NCBI GenBank assembly: GCA_003155275.1
Contig: PMCC01000165.1
Span: 18,520 to 26,102, forward strand
Source: Actinomycetota bacterium
GTDB lineage: Bacteria; Actinomycetota; Humimicrobiia; Humimicrobiales; Humimicrobiaceae
Length of the DNA stretch: 7,583 bases
Reading direction: 5' to 3'
A program made the translations under genes and the position numbers. The notes under the pieces are model-generated. The model ran no database searches. It was not told the DNA's origin and saw nothing but the letters and a program-made list of their open reading frames with translations. Every line of letters begins with the position of its first letter. The stretch's first letter is position 1. Of the stretch, positions 1 through 6,915 are shown one piece after another.

Positions 1-255
1 GGAGTGGCAGGGTATGAAATGTTTAAAAGCCAAAATCCGGACCTTATAACCATTGACATTAAGATGCCAGACATGAATGGGCTTGAGCTGCTTGACAAGA
101 TAAGAAAAGAAGATAAGGAAATCCCGATTATTATTTATTCCGCTTATGGCGAATTTACCCAAAATTTTTCTACATGGGCAGCAGATGAATATCTAGTGAA
201 ATCATCGGATTTAACTGAATTTAAAAAAAGGGTAAGTGAACTTTTACAAAAATAA
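1..255 (+). CDS. Stand-alone response regulator receiver domain, 5' end outside window
   Basis: C-terminal two thirds of a CheY-like receiver domain, which takes a phosphate from a sensor histidine kinase. The frame is open from base 1, so the GTG at 4-6 is probably internal; about 35 N-terminal residues, including the acidic metal-binding pair, should lie upstream. Visible landmarks are the phospho-acceptor Asp in TIDIKMPDMNG (codon 55-57), the conserved Ser/Thr position as Ser in IIIYSAYGE (codon 139-141) and the conserved Lys in YLVKSSDL (codon 199-201), where the usual K-P is K-S. The protein ends right after the last receiver helix, so there is no DNA-binding or enzymatic output domain. 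It may act as a phosphorelay or protein-interaction regulator; the target is unknown. The family call is firm, the role is not. Confidence 0.88.
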   Translation, partial: GVAGYEMFKSQNPDLITIDIKMPDMNGLELLDKIRKEDKEIPIIIYSAYGEFTQNFSTWAADEYLVKSSDLTEFKKRVSELLQK

Positions 256-307
256 CAACTTTATTTTACAAACTTGCCGACCGGTTAAATATTTTTAGGA
301 GAAAAAA

Positions 308-1330
308 TTGCCTGAATACAGAAAAGACATAATTTTGGATGAGTGGGTGATAATTGCAACTGAGCGTGCAAAGAGACCTGAAAATTTTAAGGAACAGATT
401 ATCAAAGTGGATAATAAAGCATTGAATGTTTGCCCTTTTGATAGGGGCAATGAGTCCATGACGCCGCCTGAAAGTTTGAGAATAGACAACCGGGGAAATG
501 AAGTTGGCAAAGACAGTCCGTGGCAGGTAAGAGTCGTGCCGAACAAATTCCCTGCACTGGTTCCAAATGCACAGCCTTTTTCACAGCAATACGGACCGTA
601 TATGGTGATGGACGGATTTGGGCTCCATGAGGTTGTTGTCCAGAGCCCTGAGCATATAACCAATATCAGCGAGCTCTCCCGCTGGCAAGTGGAACTAATT
701 ATTTCAGTTTATATAAGAAGACTTATTGCAATTAAGAAAGACAATAGGATTGAAAGTGTTATCATAATGTTAAACCAGGGGAAAGAAGCAGGAGCATCGC
801 TCGAACATTCGCATTCCCAGATTTTTGCACTTCCCCTTACACCACCTAACCTGATGAACGAAATCTCCAGAACCAGAAATTATTTTAATCAAAATCACAG
901 GTGCGCTATGTGCGATATAATCAATTTTGAAACGAAAGAAGACAAAAGGGTAGTTTACGAGAATAAAGAATTTGTTATGCTCCAACCTTATGCATCAAGA
1001 AATCCATTTGAAACATGGATAGTGCCCAAGCGCCATGATTCAAATTTTGAAAATATTTCTGCACAGGAAGCTAATTCATTTGCCCAATGCCTTAAAGTAC
1101 TGGTGGATTTTTTTTATATCGACCTGAATAATCCTCCCTTTAATTATTATATACATACCGGCACATTGGACGGCACTAAAGACAACAGCCACTACCACTG
1201 GCATTTGGAACTTGAACCAAAATTAAGCATTAAGGCTGGATTTGAGATAGCCACGGGTATTGATATCTGTATAACAACTCCTGAATACACTGCAGATTAT
1301 ATGAAGGCCGGGGATTTTTTTAAAGCATGA
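308..1330 (+). CDS. galT: Galactose-1-phosphate (UDP-glucose-hexose-1-phosphate) uridylyltransferase
   Basis: Cytosolic Leloir-pathway enzyme of the HIT superfamily. It swaps UMP between UDP-glucose and galactose 1-phosphate through a uridylyl-histidine intermediate. The protein has 340 residues, normal for the family. The start is TTG, chosen because AGGAG (297-301) lies 6 nt upstream and MPEYRKDIILDEWVIIA matches the usual N-terminus. The active-site motif HSHSQ is at residues 167-171, with His169 the expected nucleophile. A second-half CxxC (C199, C202) and HYHWH (295-299) resemble the C-terminal metal site. In the first zinc site, Cys42, His116 and His167 align with E. coli C52, H115 and H164, but the partner of C55 is Asp45 (C-P-F-D). 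Neighbours suggest no galactose operon: no galK or galE is seen here. Archaeal and thermophile-type GalT-like enzymes may use other sugar 1-phosphates, so substrate is inferred. Confidence 0.93.
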   Translation: MPEYRKDIILDEWVIIATERAKRPENFKEQIIKVDNKALNVCPFDRGNESMTPPESLRIDNRGNEVGKDSPWQVRVVPNKFPALVPNAQPFSQQYGPYMVMDGFGLHEVVVQSPEHITNISELSRWQVELIISVYIRRLIAIKKDNRIESVIIMLNQGKEAGASLEHSHSQIFALPLTPPNLMNEISRTRNYFNQNHRCAMCDIINFETKEDKRVVYENKEFVMLQPYASRNPFETWIVPKRHDSNFENISAQEANSFAQCLKVLVDFFYIDLNNPPFNYYIHTGTLDGTKDNSHYHWHLELEPKLSIKAGFEIATGIDICITTPEYTADYMKAGDFFKA

Positions 1331-1392
1331 GATTTACGATATGCTCCTGCAATAGATTTTTTCAAAACAGGATTTTGTAAAATATTTTAAAG

Positions 1393-1785
1393 ATGAACCA
1401 GGATATTTCCCGAATTAGAAATATTGCAATAATCTCACTTATAGCCACTTCGGGGCTGGAAGCCGTGTGCTTTTTTGTTTTAAGGGACAATCTCCCCGGT
1501 TTCATGGGTATTCTTATCAGCGGGCTGATGACTTTACTTTTCTTTATGGCTACTCTACTGGTTTATTTAAAAGCGGCAAAGGCCCAGCCGCAAAGTAAAT
1601 TAAAGTATTTGATGTTTATTTTGTTTGCGAAAATGGCTGTGGCTGCGGCAGTTTTTTATGGCGTTTTTAGTTTTCAATTCGCTGATATGCGGTACTTGCT
1701 TATTTCTTTCCTGATTTTTTTTACAATATTTTTGAATCTCGAAATATTCCTGATATATAAAAGGATGCTTTTTTATAAAAACTAG
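1393..1785 (+). CDS. atpI: AtpI-like small membrane protein (ATP synthase I chain type)
   Basis: A 130-residue protein with four predicted hydrophobic helices (about residues 10-29, 37-59, 71-93 and 99-121) and a Lys-rich loop between helices 2 and 3. Size, topology and the place just before atpB fit the ATP synthase I family (AtpI/UncI), which assists assembly of the c-ring. The assignment rests on topology and context because the family is weakly conserved, so the symbol is tentative. The start is ATG; the nearest in-frame stop upstream is at 1378-1380, so no longer form is possible. No good Shine-Dalgarno is visible (AAAG abuts the ATG), which suggests low translation, in keeping with an assembly factor. 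It is 62 bp after galT and 209 bp before atpB, so it may be transcribed apart from the main operon. No AtpZ partner gene is seen. Confidence 0.68.
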   Translation: MNQDISRIRNIAIISLIATSGLEAVCFFVLRDNLPGFMGILISGLMTLLFFMATLLVYLKAAKAQPQSKLKYLMFILFAKMAVAAAVFYGVFSFQFADMRYLLISFLIFFTIFLNLEIFLIYKRMLFYKN

Positions 1786-1846
1786 AATGTTTATGTTGGG
1801 CAATCATCCAAACAGGCCAAATTGGGCAAATTCAAACTTAATTTGA

Positions 1847-1913
1847 ACAAAATTTAAACAAAATTTAAGCTTGATTTAAAAAAAATTTTAAACTTGATTT
1901 GAAAAAAAAATTT
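1847..1913 (+). repeat. Short tandem repeats with helically phased A-tracts
   Basis: ACAAAATTTAA occurs twice back to back (1847-1857, 1858-1868). It is followed by two copies of a 20- to 21-bp unit, CTTGATTTRAAAAAAAA plus T-run, beginning at 1870 and 1893, that is 23 bp apart. The A-tract centres fall near 1852, 1863, 1883 and 1907, steps of roughly 11, 20 and 24 bp, close to whole helical turns. This is the pattern of intrinsically bent DNA or an UP-element-like promoter enhancer. The function is inferred from position. Confidence 0.5.
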
Positions 1914-1946
1914 CTTTAAATTCTGATTTCTTTACCAGGAGTTAAA

Positions 1947-1994
1947 ATGTTATTATATATAAATAATATAAACTTAAATAAGCTGGAGAGTTAA
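1947..1994 (+). CDS. Possible 15-codon leader peptide abutting atpB
   Basis: An ATG at 1947 has a clean AGGAG (1937-1941) 5 nt upstream and opens a 15-codon frame, MLLYINNINLNKLES, ending in TAA at 1992-1994. The next base starts the TTG of atpB, in the same frame. The Shine-Dalgarno of atpB (GGAGAG, 1985-1990) lies inside the last codons, so ribosomes ending here could reinitiate at atpB. The peptide resembles no known family and has no run of one amino acid as in classical attenuators. It could be a translational-coupling leader. It could also be chance in AT-rich DNA, and it cannot be translated if transcription starts at the TATATA box at 1954. Only ordering of signals supports it. Confidence 0.33.
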   Translation: MLLYINNINLNKLES

Positions 1995-2732
1995 TTGGTA
2001 GTATTAGAGCATTTTTACCAGAAGGTAATAATACCCATAAAGATAGGTTCTTTTGATATTTCCCTTACAAATCTTACCCTTTCCATGTTTGCAGGCGTAG
2101 GGTTTTTTTTAATCCTCCTAGTCATTTTTGCTGCCAGGCCTAAAAAGGTCCCGGGCAAAATGCAGACAGTTGTCGAACTTCTGATAAATTTTATCAGAAA
2201 AGGAATCTGCTTTAATATGATAGGCCCAAAAGAATTTGACAAGTGGGTGCCGTTTGTTACAGGCGTTTTTATCTTTGTGCTTGCAAATAATATGATAGGC
2301 CTTATTCCCGGAACATATACCCCGACTTCCAATCCGGTCGTTCCCCTTACAATTGCACTGATAATATTTTTTACTGTACATATTGCAAACCTGATAAAAA
2401 ATGGTTTTAAGGGATATCTTAAAACATATGCGCCGCCTTCGGTTCCGAAGTGGATGCTTGTGATAGTAGTGCCAATTGAACTGATCAGCACAATAGCCAA
2501 ACCTTTTTCACTGTTTATCCGACTCATGGCCAATATGCTTGCGGGCCATACCATATTGTATGTTATACTTGGACTGATAATTTATTTCAAGTCATACTTT
2601 ATATCAATAGCTGCCGTACCCTTCGCCCTTGTGATGACAATACTTGAAATATTTGTATCAGCGGTCCAGGCATATGTATTTGCAATTTTGACTGCTCTTT
2701 ATATCGGTGAGGCAGTTAATCCCAAGCATTGA
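1995..2732 (+). CDS. atpB: F-type ATP synthase subunit a
   Basis: Membrane subunit of Fo that forms the two half-channels for ions at the c-ring edge. It has 245 residues and several hydrophobic helices. The essential Arg is Arg176 in FIRLMANMLAGH, matching the R210 region of E. coli subunit a. The last helices carry the expected VSAVQAYVFAILTALYIGEA pattern. The motif TPTSNPVVPLTIAL in the middle corresponds to the conserved P-T-x-D/N-type segment. The start is TTG at 1995, directly after an in-frame TAA, with GGAGAG (1985-1990) 4 to 5 nt upstream; no longer reading is possible. A 75-bp gap leads to atpE. Eight-base units GATTTATC and GATTTATT repeat in tandem across the stop codon (2731-2746). 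The identification is secure. Confidence 0.96.
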   Translation: MVVLEHFYQKVIIPIKIGSFDISLTNLTLSMFAGVGFFLILLVIFAARPKKVPGKMQTVVELLINFIRKGICFNMIGPKEFDKWVPFVTGVFIFVLANNMIGLIPGTYTPTSNPVVPLTIALIIFFTVHIANLIKNGFKGYLKTYAPPSVPKWMLVIVVPIELISTIAKPFSLFIRLMANMLAGHTILYVILGLIIYFKSYFISIAAVPFALVMTILEIFVSAVQAYVFAILTALYIGEAVNPKH

Positions 2733-2782
2733 TTTATCGATTTATTGATTGGAAAAATAAAATTTTTTGTAAGTAATAAGGT

Positions 2783-3038
<256 letters not shown>

Positions 3039-3064
3039 AATTTTTTTAAAATAACAGCTGTTTA

Positions 3065-3093
3065 ATGACAATTGAGCTACAAATGGCTATAAG
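3065..3093 (+). promoter_or_regulatory. Candidate internal promoter between atpE and atpF
   Basis: ATGACA (3065-3070) and TATAAG (3088-3093) each match five of six bases of the sigma-70 consensus, with an exact 17-bp spacer. Transcription would start near 3100, about 80 bp before atpF. A perfect 10-bp palindrome AACAGCTGTT (3053-3062) lies just upstream. This is sequence matching only; the region is AT-rich and chance matches are expected. Confidence 0.33.
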
Positions 3094-3124
3094 GCAGTAA
3101 ATGAGTGAATATATTTTTGACGCT

Positions 3125-3161
3125 TATAGTTTTGAATTTATTTGTTTTGTATAAAACTATA
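3125..3161 (+). other. Stem-loop in the atpE-atpF gap
   Basis: TATAGTTTT (3125-3133) and AAAACTATA (3153-3161) are a perfect 9-bp inverted repeat, extendable by one G-U pair, with a loop of about 17 nt. TTTT (3162-3165) follows, then the atpF Shine-Dalgarno. The stem is nearly all A-U, so it is weak as an intrinsic terminator. Its place after the gene for the most abundant subunit suggests an RNA processing, stability or partial-attenuation element. The function is inferred. Confidence 0.48.
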
Positions 3162-3182
3162 TTTTAAGAGGTGAGAAATAAC

Positions 3183-3686
3183 TTGGAAGAAGTACTGAAT
3201 ATAATAAATCCAATGACCAGTACTGTCTTCTGGTCGGTTATAGTATTTATACTCCTCATAGTTGTCCTGTGGAGATTTGTTTTAAAACCTGTAAACAGGA
3301 TAATTGCAAAGAGGCAGGAAGAGATCCAGGAATCTGTAAATATTGCAGACAAACAGAAGCTGGATGCGCAGGAATTTATAGAGGGCCAGAAGGTGCAGCT
3401 GGAAGCGGTAAAAAAAGAGGCTCGCCAGATAATCGAAGACAGCAAGGCTGCCGCCCGTAAAATAAAAGATGAGATTGAAGAAAAAGCAAGTGAAAAATCC
3501 AGGCTCATTTTAGATTCAGCTCTTGAAGAAATAAAGGCCGAGCGCGACCGGTCAGTAGTTGCAGTAAAGAACCAGATAATTGAAATCGCGATGGATGCGA
3601 CTGAGAGAATAATAGGTAAAAGCCTTTCCGAAGAAGAGCATAAAAAACTTATTGAAGAAAGCTTAAAGGAAGTTCAGAGAATATAA
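3183..3686 (+). CDS. atpF: F-type ATP synthase subunit b
   Basis: Peripheral-stalk subunit, anchored in the membrane by one N-terminal helix and reaching along F1 to bind delta. With the TTG start at 3183 it has 167 residues: a membrane segment at about 13-34 ending in the typical W-R-F-x-x-K-P (residues 30-36), then a highly charged Lys/Glu/Arg helix from about 40 to 150, and a short C-terminal delta-binding part. An in-frame GTG at 3171 would add four residues, but it lies inside the Shine-Dalgarno GAGGTGA (3168-3174), so TTG 3183 is preferred. The gap to atpH is short and both genes share the same ribosome-binding geometry. Only one b gene is present, so this is the homodimeric b type rather than b/b'. 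Confidence 0.94.
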   Translation: MEEVLNIINPMTSTVFWSVIVFILLIVVLWRFVLKPVNRIIAKRQEEIQESVNIADKQKLDAQEFIEGQKVQLEAVKKEARQIIEDSKAAARKIKDEIEEKASEKSRLILDSALEEIKAERDRSVVAVKNQIIEIAMDATERIIGKSLSEEEHKKLIEESLKEVQRI

Positions 3687-3713
3687 GCTTTAAAAAAGGA
3701 GATGTCCTTAAAA

Positions 3714-4301
3714 TTGGAAAAAGTTGCTGAGAAAAAGGAATTTAAATCAAACTACTATGCCAATGCAATTTTTAATCTTGCACGTGCCGAAAATGCTATT
3801 GACAGGGTGGAAAATGAGTTGGGCCAGTTAAAGGATGAAATTATTTTTAACCTTGACCTTAAAAAATATCTTTCAGATACTGCCATCACAAGCACTGAAA
3901 AAATCAAATCACTGCTGAACATCCTTGGCGATGACTCTACCCGGTCAATAAAGACGATTTCTGCAATGATAATATTATTTGATGCCCTGGATTATACGGA
4001 ACAGATATATAAAGACTATATTGAGCTTACAAACCAGTATAAAAAACAGGTGTCTGTTGAGGTAATAAGTGCAATAGAACTGGATGAGAAGATGCTCAAG
4101 GAAATTAAAAAAGACGTCGACAGCAAGACCGGCCTTGATGTGCGGGTTAAAAATACTGTAGACAAAAGCATAATCGGAGGTTTGCTTATCAAAATCGGTG
4201 AAAAAATAATTGATCTCAGTGTTAAAAATAAAATTGAAGATTTGAAATCAAAATTAAAAGCTTTGGAAATCAGAGGAGAAGACTTTGGCTTTGAAAATTA
4301 A
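3714..4301 (+). CDS. atpH: F-type ATP synthase subunit delta
   Basis: Links the b dimer to the top of the alpha3beta3 head (the OSCP equivalent). With TTG 3714 it has 195 residues. The N-terminal helical domain begins with [20 protein letters not shown], matching the usual Y-A-x-A-L-F-x-L-A pattern. The C-terminal domain shows [13 protein letters not shown] and [20 protein letters not shown], the family's D-x-S-x-x-G-G signature. An ATG at 3702 would give 199 residues, but AGGAG (3697-3701) touches it with no spacing. From TTG 3714 the spacing equals that of atpF, so it is the better start. The 3' end overlaps atpA by 17 bp, which implies translational coupling. It is somewhat longer than the common 175-180 residues. 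Confidence 0.92.
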   Translation: MEKVAEKKEFKSNYYANAIFNLARAENAIDRVENELGQLKDEIIFNLDLKKYLSDTAITSTEKIKSLLNILGDDSTRSIKTISAMIILFDALDYTEQIYKDYIELTNQYKKQVSVEVISAIELDEKMLKEIKKDVDSKTGLDVRVKNTVDKSIIGGLLIKIGEKIIDLSVKNKIEDLKSKLKALEIRGEDFGFEN

Positions 4302-5796
4302 ATCCGAAAAAATCGCGGCGTTAATAAGCTCGGAAATAGAAAAATATAAAAGGGAAGTAATAGTTGAGGAAGTTGGCGCTGTCCTTGAAGCCGGTGACGG
4401 AATAGCAAGGGTTAGCGGGCTTCCAAGGACAATGGCCGGAGAAATGCTGGAATTTCCCGATAAAATATTTGGTCTTGCATTAAACCTGGACAGAAGAGAG
4501 ATCGGGACAATAATTTTAGGGAATTTCGAGAAGATAGAGGAAGGCGACCCTGTGAAATGCACAGGCAATATCCTGCAGATACCTGCCGGCGAGGAGCTTA
4601 TCGGCAGGATAATTGACCCGCTGGGCAATCCGCTGGATAACAAAGGCCCGATAAAAAATAAAGATTTCTGGCCTGTGGAATTCATGGCGCCGGGTGTTGT
4701 TGACAGGCAGCCGGTAAAAGAGCCCCTGCAGACAGGCATCAAGGCGATTGATTCAATGATCCCGATAGGCCGGGGACAGAGGGAGCTTGTAATAGGCGAT
4801 AGAAGCATAGGTAAATCTGCAATTCTTACTGATACTATCATAAACCAGAAAGGCAAGGATGTAATATGCATTTATGTCGCAATAGGGCAAAAGACATCTA
4901 CAATAGCGCGGCTGGTGGAAAAACTGGAAGAACACGGGGCAATGGATTATACGATTATTGTAAGTGCAACTGCGCGGACTCCGGCATCGCTGCAGTATAT
5001 TGCTCCCTATGCCGGATGCGCAGTTGGTGAATATTTCATGTATAGCGGCAAACATGCGCTCGTTGTATATGACGACCTTTCAAAACATGCAGTTGCCTAC
5101 AGGCAGATCTCACTGCTTCTCAGGCGCCCGCCCGGCAGAGAAGCATACCCTGGAGATATTTTTTACCTGCATTCACGATTGCTTGAAAGGGCAGCAAAAC
5201 TTTCTGATGAAAAGGGCGGAGGTTCGCTGACAGCTATTCCTGTAATTGAGACTAAAGCAGGGGATATTTCAGCATATATACCTACAAACGTTATTTCAAT
5301 AACAGATGGGCAGATTTATCTTGAGACGGACCTGTTCAATGCAGGCATACGCCCTGCAGTTAATCCGGGAGTTTCAGTATCAAGGGTAGGCGGAAATGCA
5401 CAGATAGCCGCAATGAAAAAAGTAGCCGGCATGTTGAGGCTTGACCTTGCACAATACAGGGAGCTTGAGACTTTTGCAAAATTCGGTACCGAGCTTGACA
5501 AGGAGACAAGAAAGCAGCTATCAAGAGGGGAGCGTACAGTTGAGGTGCTTAAACAGGGGCAGTATGCACCAATGGATGTTGAGGACCAGGTCCTCATCCT
5601 TTATACGCTGACAAGGGGCTTTCTTGACGACATAGAGATAAACAAACTGAAAAGATTTGAAAAAGAATACCTTGAATTCATACATAGCACAGGCACAGAT
5701 ATTCTGGAAGAATTGAAAAAGACAAAAGACATAAGCAAGGAACTTGAGGAAAAGATAGTTTCAATTACCGAACGTTTTAAAAAATCTTTTAGTTAA
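4285..5796 (+). CDS. atpA: F-type ATP synthase subunit alpha
   Basis: Non-catalytic nucleotide-binding subunit of the F1 hexamer, 503 residues, the normal length. The Walker A is GDRSIGKS (171-178) where most alphas have GDRQTGKT. The Walker B region is [16 protein letters not shown] with D263-D264, followed by the conserved [15 protein letters not shown]. The arginine finger is Arg367 in [10 protein letters not shown], with Asn where Ala is usual. The C-terminal helical domain ends in [17 protein letters not shown]. The start is TTG 4285, 6 nt after GGAG (4275-4278). A second TTG at 4291 would give two residues fewer and the longer spacing seen at atpF and atpH, so the exact start is open. 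It overlaps atpH by 17 bp, and its stop codon overlaps the atpG Shine-Dalgarno. Confidence 0.97.
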   Translation: MALKIKSEKIAALISSEIEKYKREVIVEEVGAVLEAGDGIARVSGLPRTMAGEMLEFPDKIFGLALNLDRREIGTIILGNFEKIEEGDPVKCTGNILQIPAGEELIGRIIDPLGNPLDNKGPIKNKDFWPVEFMAPGVVDRQPVKEPLQTGIKAIDSMIPIGRGQRELVIGDRSIGKSAILTDTIINQKGKDVICIYVAIGQKTSTIARLVEKLEEHGAMDYTIIVSATARTPASLQYIAPYAGCAVGEYFMYSGKHALVVYDDLSKHAVAYRQISLLLRRPPGREAYPGDIFYLHSRLLERAAKLSDEKGGGSLTAIPVIETKAGDISAYIPTNVISITDGQIYLETDLFNAGIRPAVNPGVSVSRVGGNAQIAAMKKVAGMLRLDLAQYRELETFAKFGTELDKETRKQLSRGERTVEVLKQGQYAPMDVEDQVLILYTLTRGFLDDIEINKLKRFEKEYLEFIHSTGTDILEELKKTKDISKELEEKIVSITERFKKSFS

Positions 5797-5822
5797 GGAG
5801 ATATCAGTAACTTAAATATCTT
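5795..5822 (+). promoter_or_regulatory. atpG initiation region with abnormally distant Shine-Dalgarno
   Basis: AAGGAG (5795-5800) overlaps the atpA stop and lies 22 nt before the only plausible atpG start, ATG 5823. No ATG, GTG or TTG lies between them. GATAT (5800-5804) pairs with ATATC (5816-5820), extendable by A-U and G-U pairs to 5798 and 5822. A short hairpin could therefore either bring the site closer to the start or hide part of it. Confidence 0.45.
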
Positions 5823-6761
5823 ATGGAAAAATCCCAGGAAATAAGAAGCCGGATAAAAAGTATAAGCGGCACAAGAAAAATAACCAAGGCAATGGAAATG
5901 ATTGCCTCGTCCAAAATCAGGAAGGCCCAGAAGAGGATCCTTGAAGCAAGGGCATTTATAGCTGGTATTGAAGGAGTGATAATAGATATTGCGCAACATT
6001 CGAAGACTATAACAGATCCTCTCCTGACTGTGCATAACAAGAACAATACTGTGCTTGTTATTGGCATTACAGCAGACAGGGGACTTTGCGGGGGCTATAA
6101 CTCAAATATTATAAGGCTGACTGAGAAGACGATAAAACAAAACCAGGATAAAGGCAAGGATGTAAAGATTGACATCACCGGTACACGCGGCAGGAATTAT
6201 TTCAGGTACATGGGTTACAAAATTGACAATGTCTATGAAAACCTATCTGATTATCCAAGGTTCCTGGATACCAGGGAAATATCCAGGGAGATTATCAGAA
6301 GGTATGTTTCTGGTGAAGTTGACAAGGTGATCATATGTTATACAAAATTTAAAAACCCTGCAGAACAGATACCTTCAAGGCTGCAGCTGCTGCCAATAGA
6401 GTTTATCAGGAAAGGCATCCATCTACTTGAGGATGAGCCACGGCTATATGAAAAAACAGATGAGGTGGGCACAGAGATTTCAAAAGCGGGTACGGAATTT
6501 TTATATGATCCTTCCAAGGATGATGTTTTAAGCGCTATCCTTCCAGAGTATATATATACAATTGTCTACGGAGCTCTTCTTGAGTCGACTGCTAGCGAAA
6601 CCGGGGCAAGGATGACAGCGATGAAGAGCGCTAGCGATAATGCGGAGGAGATGATAAAGGAACTGGTACTGCTGTATCACAGGGCAAGGCAGCAGCAGAT
6701 CACAATGGAGATATCTGAAATAGTGTCGGGCGCAAATGCTTTAAGTGAAGGCGTGGTGTAG
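5823..6761 (+). CDS. atpG: F-type ATP synthase subunit gamma
   Basis: Central rotor shaft of F1, whose two long terminal helices form a coiled coil inside alpha3beta3. It has 312 residues, longer than the usual 285-290. The N-terminal helix has the standard QEIRSRIKSISGTRKITKAM, so ATG 5823 is the right start. The middle Rossmann-like domain carries DRGLCGGYN (85-93). The C-terminal helix contains ARMTAMKSASDNA and the gamma signature I-T-M-E-I-S-E-x3-G-A (293-304). The extra length seems to lie at about 198-235, between LQLLPI and LPEYI, in the globular domain. In some lineages insertions in gamma affect regulation; here no redox Cys pair is seen there. A 154-bp gap follows before atpD. Confidence 0.96.
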   Translation: MEKSQEIRSRIKSISGTRKITKAMEMIASSKIRKAQKRILEARAFIAGIEGVIIDIAQHSKTITDPLLTVHNKNNTVLVIGITADRGLCGGYNSNIIRLTEKTIKQNQDKGKDVKIDITGTRGRNYFRYMGYKIDNVYENLSDYPRFLDTREISREIIRRYVSGEVDKVIICYTKFKNPAEQIPSRLQLLPIEFIRKGIHLLEDEPRLYEKTDEVGTEISKAGTEFLYDPSKDDVLSAILPEYIYTIVYGALLESTASETGARMTAMKSASDNAEEMIKELVLLYHRARQQQITMEISEIVSGANALSEGVV

Positions 6762-6915
6762 GACAGATCCGCTTTAAAAGCCGTTCCTGCTTCCGGCATT
6801 TTAGAATATTGAAATGAGAAATAGTTAAATAATTAAAGTTTAAATATATGATGATTTTCAAAGAATAGTCAGTTGATAATAGTCAAATTTTTTAAATTAA
6901 AAAGGCGGGATATAA
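6762..6915 (+). other. Long atpG-atpD intergenic spacer
   Basis: A 154-bp gap with no convincing ORF. Near its start AAAAGCCG (6776-6783) can pair with CGGC plus TTTT (6794-6797, 6799-6802) around one bulged A, giving a weak terminator-like hairpin. Further on, AATAGTCA occurs twice, 14 bp apart (6864-6871 and 6878-6885). It ends with AAGGCGGG (6902-6909), an imperfect Shine-Dalgarno for atpD. No clear promoter was found. It may hold a processing site or internal promoter. Confidence 0.4.

Larger units (their letters stand above)
1786..1994 (+). promoter_or_regulatory. AT-rich control region upstream of the ATP synthase genes
   Basis: This 209-bp gap separates the AtpI-like gene from atpB and is much richer in A and T than the flanking genes. 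From left to right it holds a direct repeat TTGGGCAA (1796-1803 and 1822-1829), a perfect inverted repeat TTCAAA-cttaa-TTTGAA (1831-1847), tandem A-tract repeats (1847-1913), weak promoter-like boxes and a short leader ORF with its own AGGAG. It is the likeliest site of the main operon promoter. Two candidates are TTGAAA (1899-1904) with TCTGAT (1922-1927), and TTTACC (1931-1936) with TATATA (1954-1959), both with 17-bp spacers. Neither is a strong match, and AT-rich DNA gives such matches by chance. Confidence 0.45.

Noticed and set aside
265..293. Possible galT promoter from TTTACA at 265-270
   Set aside because: No acceptable -10 box at the right distance: the best candidates are TTAAAT at 14 bp or TAAATA at 15 bp spacing.
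1345..1376. Possible terminator after galT: TCCTG and CAGGA followed by TTTT
   Set aside because: The stem is only 5 bp with an 18-nt loop, too weak to call.
2015..2554. A 179-codon open frame on the minus strand
   Set aside because: It is antisense to atpB, whose identity is certain; there is no ribosome binding site or recognisable domain.
2731..2750. Tandem GATTTATC / GATTTATT / GATT after atpB
   Set aside because: It is a short AT-rich repeat across the stop codon with no link to any other element; noted only as a local duplication.
3101..3154. A 17-codon ORF between atpE and atpF (MSEYIFDAYSFEFICFV)
   Set aside because: It has only a weak AAGG upstream, and its stop lies in the loop and right arm of the stem-loop. 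Nothing sets it apart from chance in AT-rich DNA.
4254..4871. A 205-codon open frame on the minus strand
   Set aside because: It lies wholly opposite the conserved start of atpA and end of atpH, its translation is Ser/Pro/Ile-rich without family resemblance, and it is a shadow of the sense codons.
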